A stretch of 64,000 bases of DNA from an uncultured Bacteroidales bacterium (lineage in GTDB: Bacteria > Bacteroidota > Bacteroidia > Bacteroidales > UBA932): NCBI GenBank assembly GCA_934717185.1, contig CAKUYQ010000001.1:62001-126000 (forward strand), in the 5' to 3' direction. The notes beneath the pieces were generated by a model, which was given only the letters and a program-made list of their open reading frames with translations, did not search any database and was not told the DNA's origin. The translations under genes were made by a program, and so were the position numbers. The first letter of the stretch is position 1, and each line of letters starts with the position of its first letter. Below, one piece after another: positions 24,851 through 31,802 of the stretch.

Positions 24851-26182
24851 CTATAAACTAATAGAGGTGAATGTCTCAAGTAGCAGTCTGTTTCTTACAA
24901 CAGTATATTTGCTCTGTAGCACCTCTTGCTGTGCTGTAAGGAATTCATTCTGTGCTGTAAGTAACTCTAAAGTGTTCTTCATACCAATATCAAACTGCTC
25001 TTTTGTGAGATTATATGTCTCCTCTGCCGCTTTCTCCGCCTCTATTGCAGCCGGATACCTTGTCTGTGCCGAAACGGCATCCAAATAGATAGATTCAATC
25101 TGTTGCAGCAACTGTTTTTTTGCATTGGCAAGCTGAAGGTCTGCGGTCTCAACAGCTAAATTGGCTTTGTTCACTGCGGTTCTGTTCTGCCTGTTGGAGT
25201 AGATAGGTATGCTGAGGGACAGACCTGCGTTCTGGCTGAAGTTGTTCCATAGCTTATTGGAAAAACTTCCGCTGCCATTTGAGTTGTGGCTTGTTCCAAC
25301 GCCGGTAGATACAGACAGCGTTGGTCTGAATCCGCTTTTTGCACTCTTAACATTGAGCGCGGCAATCTCCCTGTCTATTTCACCGCTTTTAATCTGCGGC
25401 ATAATATAGAGTGCATTGTAGTATATCTCCTCCTTTGACGGTATCAATGCCATTATCTCATCATCTGAGACCTTCATCTGTTCCACATGGATATTGTCTG
25501 TTATATCCATCTCCAACAGCTGCTTCAATGTAAGCACAGCATTGGAAAGACTGTTTTCTGCCGCAATCATGTTGGAGTAATCTGTCTTGTACCTGCTTAC
25601 AAGTTGGGCGTAGTCTACTTTAGATATAGAACCAACCTCCAAAAGAGTCTCCCCTCTCTCCATCTGTTTGCGGGAAACCTCCTCTGTGTTTTTATTGATA
25701 TTTACGGCTTCCATATTGTAAAGTACCTGTATGTACGCCTCAATTACAGATTGTTTTATCTGTATCTTGTTGTTCAATACAGAAAGCTCGTTACTCTTTG
25801 ATGCCAAATTGTAGTTCTGCAGATTGTAAGAGCGCTTGCCTCCCTGATAAATATTATATGAGGCTGTAACATTGTAGTTTCCACTGTAAGATGTGTGGTC
25901 ATTTACATCGCTGCTTGGCAGGTAGGTGAAATTTTGCGACGAGCCGGCATTTACACTTGGTAGAAAAGCAGCCTTTGCGCCTGCAATGTCCTCAATACCG
26001 GATTTAAGGATAACCATGCTCTTTCTTACATCAATATTGTTGTTTACAGCATAGTTAATACAAGAATCCAGATTCCATCTGTAGGTCCGGTTCTGTGCTG
26101 CAGCACCGTTTGCTCCACTTGCGCCGCTAATTAGCAGGAGCGCTGCACTTCCAAATAAAAAATACTTTCCTATCATAAGCAT
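24851..26182 (-). CDS. TolC-family outer membrane efflux protein
   Basis: 443 residues with a signal peptide (about residues 1-27, ending SGANGAAAQN). Two OEP repeats are visible, each with long amphipathic helices: SCINYAVNNNIDVRKSM opens the first and ALYIMPQIKSGEIDREIAALNVKSAKSG the second. YNLTKEQFDIGMKNTLELLTAQNEFLTAQQ near the end is the family hallmark. It should form the trimeric outer membrane channel for the MacA/MacB-like pump encoded downstream. It is first in the minus-strand efflux cluster. Confidence 0.94.
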   Translation of the reverse strand: MLMIGKYFLFGSAALLLISGASGANGAAAQNRTYRWNLDSCINYAVNNNIDVRKSMVILKSGIEDIAGAKAAFLPSVNAGSSQNFTYLPSSDVNDHTSYSGNYNVTASYNIYQGGKRSYNLQNYNLASKSNELSVLNNKIQIKQSVIEAYIQVLYNMEAVNINKNTEEVSRKQMERGETLLEVGSISKVDYAQLVSRYKTDYSNMIAAENSLSNAVLTLKQLLEMDITDNIHVEQMKVSDDEIMALIPSKEEIYYNALYIMPQIKSGEIDREIAALNVKSAKSGFRPTLSVSTGVGTSHNSNGSGSFSNKLWNNFSQNAGLSLSIPIYSNRQNRTAVNKANLAVETADLQLANAKKQLLQQIESIYLDAVSAQTRYPAAIEAEKAAEETYNLTKEQFDIGMKNTLELLTAQNEFLTAQQEVLQSKYTVVRNRLLLETFTSISL

Positions 26183-26201
26183 CTATTGTTTTTCTAATTA
26201 T

Positions 26202-26321
26202 TCTTCCCGACAACTCTCCTATAAGAACATCATCACTAACTCTAAACAAAAAACAAATACAAATCACCATGATTACAATTAAAACTAACCAACTCAATCT
26301 ATTGTTTATTGTCGGGAAGAA
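26202..26321. repeat. Inverted pair of TTGTCGGGAAGAA motifs
   Basis: TTCTTCCCGACAA (26202-26214) and TTGTCGGGAAGAA (26309-26321) are exact 13-base inverted copies about 95 bases apart, in the gap before the efflux operon. They may form a long hairpin or may simply be two members of the dispersed 11-mer family. Confidence 0.55.
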
Positions 26322-26436
26322 GGTGATGCGAAAATAGATACCTATAAATATAAGGTAAAATAAAATAGACGAAACGCCCTTTTTTAACGACTTACGGCTT
26401 GTATTTAGAGGCTGTTTACCTCATGGAAGCGGCAGG

Positions 26437-27105
26437 TTACTTTAGGTTTTTCTTGCCTATAAGCCATACTAAAGATACCTCTGCCTTTGTAGGGCCATAC
26501 CATCTTCTGTTTTTTGTGGACTGCCATACATAGTGGCCGTCTATTGGGTCATACTCCATGTATTCTCCCTCTAAATAGCCTACTCCTACTGTGAAATCTA
26601 TGTTAAACCTGCGCCCAACCGGCAATGAATAGCCGTACGATATTCCGCCTGCGTAGCTCCACTTTTCGCCAAGGTAGCCGCGTCCGCCAAGCTCGAAATC
26701 GTATGTTATCATCTGCCCGTACACCCCTATATGATGCCCGGCAAGCTGCTCTCTGCGGTTTTTTGAACCAAACCAGTAACGTACCTCAATGTCGCCGCCG
26801 TAGGTGCGCCAATAGTTATGCTTTCTGTCGTTTTTCCACCAGGCATACATCCAGTTCCCGGCAATTGACCAACGCTTTCCTAAGCAGATGTCGGCTCCAA
26901 TATTGGGTATAAGTGCGGCATCGTAAAGCATATTTGTCTTTACCCCCATTTTAAAATTCCTGCACTCCAACGAATCTCTTGTGTTACTGCAGTTTAAGGA
27001 TTCTTTGTCTTGCATGGCATACGCGGTGCTACCTGTTGCCAACAGTATGGTGATGATAAATATGTATTTTGCAGATATATAATGGAATAGATTCAATGCT
27101 TTCAT
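26437..27105 (-). CDS. DUF3575 outer-membrane-type protein
   Basis: 222 residues. A signal peptide (about residues 1-30, ending TAYAMQD) is followed by the DUF3575 pattern: GVKTNMLYDAALIPNIGADI, GKRWSIAGNWMYAWW, DIEVRYWFG, and alternating aromatic strands to the end. Such proteins are predicted small outer membrane beta-barrels; several accompany fimbrial or surface-assembly loci, but no such genes are here. It starts 11 bases after the threonine aldolase-like gene on the same strand, so the two may be co-transcribed despite having no obvious functional link. Confidence 0.75.
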   Translation of the reverse strand: MKALNLFHYISAKYIFIITILLATGSTAYAMQDKESLNCSNTRDSLECRNFKMGVKTNMLYDAALIPNIGADICLGKRWSIAGNWMYAWWKNDRKHNYWRTYGGDIEVRYWFGSKNRREQLAGHHIGVYGQMITYDFELGGRGYLGEKWSYAGGISYGYSLPVGRRFNIDFTVGVGYLEGEYMEYDPIDGHYVWQSTKNRRWYGPTKAEVSLVWLIGKKNLK

Positions 27106-27116
27106 TTTAATTTGAT

Positions 27117-28148
27117 TTAAATATTGTTGATAAAATTATCTATATCTTCCTCTTTTGTGGCCCAATTGGTAACAAATCTTACAGGTGTTTCCATCTCTCC
27201 TCGTGGACCCCACAGTTCAAATGTGGCAAACTCTTTAAGCCTGTCTATTTCGTCATTGTCTATAAGGAAGAAAAGCTGGTTTGTGGTGGAGTTCATATAC
27301 TCTTTGTATCCCTTTCCAATCATAGCTTTTTTTAATTTTGCAGCCATCTCTATGGCATGTTGTGAGATTTTCAAGTATAGGTTATCTGTAAAAAGTGTTT
27401 CAAACTGAATTCCAAGCAGCCTTCCCTTTGCCAACAATGCTCCGTGCTGTTTTATTAAAGGATAAAAATGTGGTAACAGATTCCTCCTCGTTATTACAAC
27501 GGCCTCTCCGAACAGTGCCCCAACCTTTGTACCTCCAATGTAGAAAACGTCGCAAAGAGCGGCTATATCCTTTAATGTTACATTAGTATTGTTTGCAGCA
27601 AGCCCGTAGCCAAGCCTGGCTCCGTCCATGTATAACGGAATATTTGCCTCTCTGCAGACTCTGCTCAGCTCCTGCAACTCTTTTAGAGTGTATAGAGTCC
27701 CAAACTCTGTAGGATGTGAGATGTAAACCATCCCCGGGAAAACCATGTGTTCAAATGTGTCGTCTCTGTAAAAATCTTTTATATAGCGATTCACATCATT
27801 GGCCTTTAATTTGCCCTCTTTAGACGGAAGAACCAAAACCTTATGCCCTGTTGCCTCTATAGCTCCTGTTTCATGATTGTTTATATGAGATGAAGCTGCT
27901 GCCATAACCCCCTCATGCCTGTCTAACAGTCCATCTATTACAGTTGCATTGGTCTGTGTACCACCAACAAGAAAAAATACCCTTCCCTCTTCCTCATGCA
28001 ACCCGCAAGCATCTAAGATAAGGCGTTTGGCATTCTCAGTATGAGGATCATTGCCGTATCCCTGAGTCTGCTCCATATTGGTTTCAACAAGGTGTTGCAT
28101 AACAAGAGGGTGTGCCCCCTCCATATAGTCTGTATCAAAATGTAGCAT
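27117..28148 (-). CDS. Threonine aldolase-like PLP enzyme
   Basis: 343 residues, fold type I PLP enzyme of the beta-eliminating lyase/threonine aldolase group. The PLP lysine is K208 in YIGGTKVGAL, the PLP-nitrogen aspartate is D175 in YMDGARLGYG, and the substrate and phosphate sites are suggested by VGGTQTNATV and HINNHETGA. The expected reaction is cleavage of L-threonine (or allo-threonine) to glycine and acetaldehyde, but closely related beta-eliminating lyases exist. A TATCTTTG -7 box lies at 28171-28178 on the same strand. Confidence 0.85.
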   Translation of the reverse strand: MLHFDTDYMEGAHPLVMQHLVETNMEQTQGYGNDPHTENAKRLILDACGLHEEEGRVFFLVGGTQTNATVIDGLLDRHEGVMAAASSHINNHETGAIEATGHKVLVLPSKEGKLKANDVNRYIKDFYRDDTFEHMVFPGMVYISHPTEFGTLYTLKELQELSRVCREANIPLYMDGARLGYGLAANNTNVTLKDIAALCDVFYIGGTKVGALFGEAVVITRRNLLPHFYPLIKQHGALLAKGRLLGIQFETLFTDNLYLKISQHAIEMAAKLKKAMIGKGYKEYMNSTTNQLFFLIDNDEIDRLKEFATFELWGPRGEMETPVRFVTNWATKEEDIDNFINNI

Positions 28149-28199
28149 TTAGTTTTATCTTTTGTGGTCGCAAAGATAAGATATAAAACAATAATTTTA

Positions 28200-29567
28200 T
28201 CAGACTACTTCTAATTCGGGCAGTATCACCGGTTCATAACAATGGCCATTATTAATGAACATGCAATAATATATTGGGAGATATGTTACACCATCTTTTT
28301 TAAATACCTTTCGCTCATTGGAAAACACTATTGCACGGTCAATGCCATAATCCGGTGTGCAAAGGAACCTTGTAAGAGCACTGTGCTCTGTATAGTCTTT
28401 TCCGGATTTTATCTCCAAAGGCAAAACCTTTAGCCTGTCATAGTCATCTATAAGAAAGTCCACCTCGCCCTTTTGTTTGTTATCGTAATAATGTAGTTTA
28501 AAACCGTGTGCTTCAAGCTCCTGAGCAACTACAGACTCATACACGGTGCCAAGATTAATGCTCTTTATATCTTGTAACACTGCATTAACATTTAGCTCAT
28601 AGAGCAGATTAGTCAATAGCCCAACATCATTTAAATATAACTTAACCAAACGTTTTTGCTCAGATTCCGCAAGAGGAAAACGAGGATTGCTTATGGCAGA
28701 AACATCTATGGTAATACCGGAATTGGTAAGATATTCAAATTCATTGGCATAATCGGAAAAAGTTTTACCTTTCTTCCCTTCAATATTCTTGTAAACAATA
28801 CGTTTTTTCTTATTTTCCAAATTACTTGGTATGAGGTCGTATATTTTTCGAATCGCAAGCTTATGCTCCTCATCATATTGGGAAGCATCTATACGGTACA
28901 GATTATGAATGTCCCTATGCACCTGTCTTACACGCACCATATTGCGGTCAATTATATAATTATTGATTGCCTCCGGTAATCCACCAATAAGCAGGTAATA
29001 CTTGAAACGCTTCAACAAAATATTGTGGGTACTTTCATCTAATTCATTCTCATGAATAAAACATTTTCGGATGTTATCTATCCACTCCTTGCTAACACCT
29101 GTTGCCCATAGAAATTCTTCAAAATCAAGGGGGTACATCTGTTCTATAGCAACGCTTCCAAGCGGTACAGATGGTGTCTGAGACAGAGCTACGCCCAATT
29201 GGGAGCCGCTTGCAATAAACCTATACCGTGACTCTTGATTAAGAAATTTTAGCATTGTCATTAAATGAGGGTAACTTTGAATCTCATCTAAGAATACCAA
29301 TGTGTCTGTCATATCACCTAAAGGCTTTGAATAATAATTGCTCAGACGCATATAGAGGTCATTTGTAGTGTGGACATCGGCAAAAACCTTGTCACCCTCT
29401 TTATCCTCTTTTAGATTAATCTCCACGAAATGTGTAAAGAGTTTCTGTCCCACATAACGGATGAGATATGACTTGCCAATTTGCCTAGCTCCATTAACAA
29501 GCAGAATCTTATTTGATTCCTCCTTAAGAAAGTGTTCTATAAATGAGGTGAATTTACGTTCAAGCAT
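28200..29567 (-). CDS. AAA_14/DUF4143-type ATPase
   Basis: 455 residues. Walker A NGARQIGKS (residues 25-33), Walker B TLVFLDEIQSYP, a sensor-like RFIASGSQLG, then the C-terminal DUF4143 region with the nuclease-like EVDFLIDD...LPLEIKSGKDY pattern (D-ExK of a PD-(D/E)xK fold). These ATPases are widespread in Bacteroidales, often in accessory regions, with no agreed function; toxin-antitoxin-like or anti-phage roles have been suggested by others. A second, shorter relative lies at 41514-42680. Together they flank the tubulin-like locus. Confidence 0.85.
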   Translation of the reverse strand: MLERKFTSFIEHFLKEESNKILLVNGARQIGKSYLIRYVGQKLFTHFVEINLKEDKEGDKVFADVHTTNDLYMRLSNYYSKPLGDMTDTLVFLDEIQSYPHLMTMLKFLNQESRYRFIASGSQLGVALSQTPSVPLGSVAIEQMYPLDFEEFLWATGVSKEWIDNIRKCFIHENELDESTHNILLKRFKYYLLIGGLPEAINNYIIDRNMVRVRQVHRDIHNLYRIDASQYDEEHKLAIRKIYDLIPSNLENKKKRIVYKNIEGKKGKTFSDYANEFEYLTNSGITIDVSAISNPRFPLAESEQKRLVKLYLNDVGLLTNLLYELNVNAVLQDIKSINLGTVYESVVAQELEAHGFKLHYYDNKQKGEVDFLIDDYDRLKVLPLEIKSGKDYTEHSALTRFLCTPDYGIDRAIVFSNERKVFKKDGVTYLPIYYCMFINNGHCYEPVILPELEVV

Positions 29568-29618
29568 AACTATTTCTGTTTAAGTAACCTTCAAAAAATA
29601 ACCTGCATCATCTAAAGG

Positions 29619-29745
29619 AATCTTTTCGGTCTATATCTCTTTTCTCATCAGTCATGTGCCACCGGCACACTCCTTCTTCGAAAATATATCTATCCTCGAA
29701 AATATTCTCTTAATCTGAGGCAACTTATTTTTTTCATGTTACTGA
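29619..29745 (+). repeat. Diverged copy of the dispersed intergenic repeat
   Basis: CTTTTCGGTCTATATCTCTT and, 80 bases on, CAACTTATTTTTTTCATGTTACT keep the order and spacing of the elements in copies at 155-281 and 54913-55018 but with a different middle, including a GTGCCACCGGCAC palindrome. Confidence 0.4.
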
Positions 29746-29792
29746 ACTCTTCGCAAAATTACATAGTTTTGAACGTACCTCCAAAGGTGAAT

Positions 29793-29868
29793 CCACTTAT
29801 TCCATAAATTTTACAGTAATTTTGCCAACTTATTCCGTTTTTTGCGGCAATAAAATGTCCACTTATTC
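29793..29868 (-). repeat. Three iterons with an exact 33-bp period
   Basis: GAATAAGT occurs on the minus strand at 29795-29802, 29828-29835 and 29861-29868, each 33 bases from the next and each followed by KGR/GG-type sequence. The intervening bases differ. A period of 33 is about three helical turns, so the copies face the same side of DNA, as in operator or iteron arrays. Confidence 0.45.
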
Positions 29869-29871
29869 TAT

Positions 29872-30021
29872 TTAGCCTCTATTTCCCGACAAAATTTCAA
29901 GAGCATTAACTTTCCAAGCTCCAACCTTGTCTGTGCCAACCCTTGATATGATCTTTCTCTCAGCAAGAGACTTAATATGTCTGGCTATTGTTGCCCGGTG
30001 TAAATACAACTTGCGGTTACT
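29872..30021 (-). pseudogene. Winged-helix remnant (C-terminal fragment of an AlbA_2/AAA_4-type protein)
   Basis: Between two stops the minus strand encodes about 46 residues including ATIARHIKSLAERKIISRVG and TDKVGAWKV, the C-terminal winged helix typical of schlafen-AlbA_2 ATP-binding proteins of this phylum. The rest of the gene is missing. It lies just upstream of the recombinase gene and may have been truncated when the accessory locus arrived. Confidence 0.6.
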
Positions 30022-30078
30022 TTAATTTGTACTGTTTAAGTATTTTTTATGTATTATGGTTACTAAAATTAAAATGCA

Positions 30079-30993
30079 ATGAAACAGAAAAGATTAAAAC
30101 AAGAAGATAATAAACATAAGCTTTTTACATTTGCTCAAAGCATTGTCAATGAGTTGGAGCTTGCAGGAAGAGAGAGAACAAAAGAGGTTTATTCTTCTGC
30201 AATAAACAGTTTTAAGGAGTTTAGAAAAGGTAAGGACATAACTTTTGATATGTTAAGCAATGAACTTATGCTCTCATACGAATCTTATCTAAAAAACAGG
30301 GGGCTGTGTCCAAACAGTTCATCATTTTACATAAGAGCAATACGGGCTATCTATAACAAGGCCGTAGACAGAGGCATAGTTGCGCAGTCATTCCCGTTTA
30401 AAGGTGTATATACGGGCGTTGATGAAACCGTAAAAAGGGCACTTAGGATAGAGTTGCTTAAAAAGATAAAAGATCTTCATCTGTCCGGAAATCTGCAGTT
30501 TGCCAGAGATATTTTTCTGTTCAGCTTCTATACAAGAGGGATGTCTTTTGTTGACATAGCATTTTTAAAGAGGAACAATCTTGCAGATGGGGTTCTGCAC
30601 TACAAAAGGAGAAAAACAGGAAAACTTATCTCAGTAAAATGGGAAGGCTGTATGCAGGATATAGTTGATAAATATGGAGATACAGAGTCTCAGTACCTGC
30701 TGCCTCTCATTAGTGAGAATACAACCAATATAAGACGGTCTTACCTGAATGCTGCACATACTATAAACAGAAATCTTAAAACTATAGGGAAAATGTTGTC
30801 AATAAGGCACTCATTAACAATGTACGTTGCAAGACATACATGGGCAACATTGGCAAAGAACAATGATATACCAATTTATATAATCAGTGAGAGTTTGGGA
30901 CATGAAAGCATAAAAACAACACAGATTTATTTGGCATCTGTAGACAACGTTGCCGTAGACAGTGCAAACAAAATGCTTATTAATCTCCTATGA
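30079..30993 (+). CDS. Tyrosine site-specific recombinase (invertase-like)
   Basis: 304 residues. The N-terminal SAM_5-type core-binding domain covers about residues 12-108; the catalytic domain covers 118-300. Catalytic residues: R153 (FYTRGMSFVD), K179 (RRKTGK), R252-H253 (YVARHTWAT; the usual HxxR histidine position is Y249, as in many Bacteroidales members), H275 (SLGHESIKTTQ) and nucleophile Y284 (TTQIYLAS). The gene ends 20 bases before the left arm of a 22-bp inverted repeat. Such adjacency is typical of Bacteroidales enzymes that invert local promoters. I infer that it flips the 31013-31184 segment; control at distant sites is also possible. Confidence 0.9.
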   Translation: MKQKRLKQEDNKHKLFTFAQSIVNELELAGRERTKEVYSSAINSFKEFRKGKDITFDMLSNELMLSYESYLKNRGLCPNSSSFYIRAIRAIYNKAVDRGIVAQSFPFKGVYTGVDETVKRALRIELLKKIKDLHLSGNLQFARDIFLFSFYTRGMSFVDIAFLKRNNLADGVLHYKRRKTGKLISVKWEGCMQDIVDKYGDTESQYLLPLISENTTNIRRSYLNAAHTINRNLKTIGKMLSIRHSLTMYVARHTWATLAKNNDIPIYIISESLGHESIKTTQIYLASVDNVAVDSANKMLINLL

Positions 30994-31012
30994 AACAATA
31001 ATAGTACATAAT

Positions 31013-31034
31013 ACCTCTCTTTGTAAGAGAGGTA
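31013..31034 (+). repeat. Left inverted repeat (recombination site) of the invertible segment
   Basis: 22 bases, perfect reverse complement of 31163-31184. Each arm is itself a palindrome of ACCTCTCTT and AAGAGAGGT around a 3-base centre (TGT here), which fits two recombinase monomers binding either side of a short crossover. Confidence 0.85.
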
Positions 31035-31162
31035 CATAGCGATACAAAATTAACATTTTGATAACTATAAAGCAAAATAACAACCTTAAATTTAATACTG
31101 TTGTCGTTGTTAAATATTTTACCATTATGTAATTATTTAAAACATAGATATATATACAATAA
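31035..31162. promoter_or_regulatory. Invertible promoter segment (128 bp), present orientation OFF
   Basis: This AT-rich segment between the inverted repeats has no open frame. It contains a single two-box promoter, on the minus strand, pointing away from the tubulin-like operon. Inversion between the repeats would turn it to read into the operon, with a start near 31159 and a leader of about 55 bases. No TTTG/TAnnTTTG pair is present on the plus strand as assembled. The operon appears to lack any other promoter. Confidence 0.75.
31045..31076 (-). promoter_or_regulatory. Promoter inside the invertible segment (TTTG-N20-TAATTTTG)
   Basis: On the minus strand TTTG (31073-31076), 20 bases, TAATTTTG (31045-31052). 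The predicted start is about 31038, reading leftward through the left repeat and antisense to the recombinase gene. Confidence 0.7.
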
Positions 31163-31184
31163 TACCTCTCTTACAAAGAGAGGT
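31163..31184 (-). repeat. Right inverted repeat (recombination site) of the invertible segment
   Basis: Perfect 22-base inverted copy of 31013-31034, with ACA as the palindrome centre. It lies 29 bases before the first ATG of the downstream operon and would be part of the mRNA leader in the ON state, where it could form a 9-bp hairpin. Confidence 0.85.
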
Positions 31185-31213
31185 TGAGACTGAATTCAAA
31201 CTATGATGACTTT

Positions 31214-31756
31214 ATGATATTGTTAGGCAATATATTTCTTGTTGTTGTCCTTGGTCTGCTGTTATCTTTGGCGGTAGTAGCGTTAATCTATTTATTGTTA
31301 CGAGGTTTGTATAGGTCATATTATCCAACACCACTTGGACTAATAGTGTTATTTGTGCTGTTCGTTGTTCTGTTTTTTGAAGGGGCATTTATGACAGGGG
31401 CAATATATGCAAAGGGATATGTAAAAGATGTTCAACAATTTATTGAGGTCAACTGCAGTAAAGACGAGCCAAACAATCGTGGAGCTACTTATCATATCAC
31501 AAACAAAGTAGTTAAAGAGATAGAGAATCAGTTTCCTGCATTGGAGTCGTATATATCATACATAAAGGATGATGATACAAATAACAATATCATATCCAAA
31601 ATAGATTCTGCAAGGAGATGGTTTAGCAGATACATTGGAAAGAGGGTAATGGCAATAGTTATAATATCTGTCATTGGCGGATTCTTGGCCGGTATATTCA
31701 GACGAAAATACAGACCAGGTTACAGCAATACAGATTATGAAATGTATGATGAATAG
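31214..31756 (+). CDS. Small membrane protein, first gene of the tubulin-like operon
   Basis: About 180 residues from the ATG at 31214; a TTG ten codons upstream overlaps the right inverted repeat and is unlikely. Three hydrophobic segments: about residues 1-33, 42-68 and a C-terminal one (MAIVIISVIGGFLAGIF). The loop between the second and third (about 85 residues, with KDVQQFIEVNCSKDEPNN) is probably periplasmic. It ends in a tyrosine- and acid-rich cytoplasmic tail. I do not recognise a family. Its position next to the tubulin-like gene suggests a membrane anchor or channel. Confidence 0.75.
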   Translation: MILLGNIFLVVVLGLLLSLAVVALIYLLLRGLYRSYYPTPLGLIVLFVLFVVLFFEGAFMTGAIYAKGYVKDVQQFIEVNCSKDEPNNRGATYHITNKVVKEIENQFPALESYISYIKDDDTNNNIISKIDSARRWFSRYIGKRVMAIVIISVIGGFLAGIFRRKYRPGYSNTDYEMYDE

Positions 31757-31802
31757 ATAGTTCTAAAATAGGTAATAAAATAATTTAAAGATATATAAGC
31801 TT

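Noticed and set aside
29793..29868. 33-bp periodic words as a CRISPR array
   Set aside because: Only an 8-10 base word is shared per unit and there are three units; no cas genes are nearby.
31013..31034. Palindromic repeat as a terminator of the recombinase gene
   Set aside because: It has no T run and a perfect inverted partner at 31163-31184, which fits a recombination site better.
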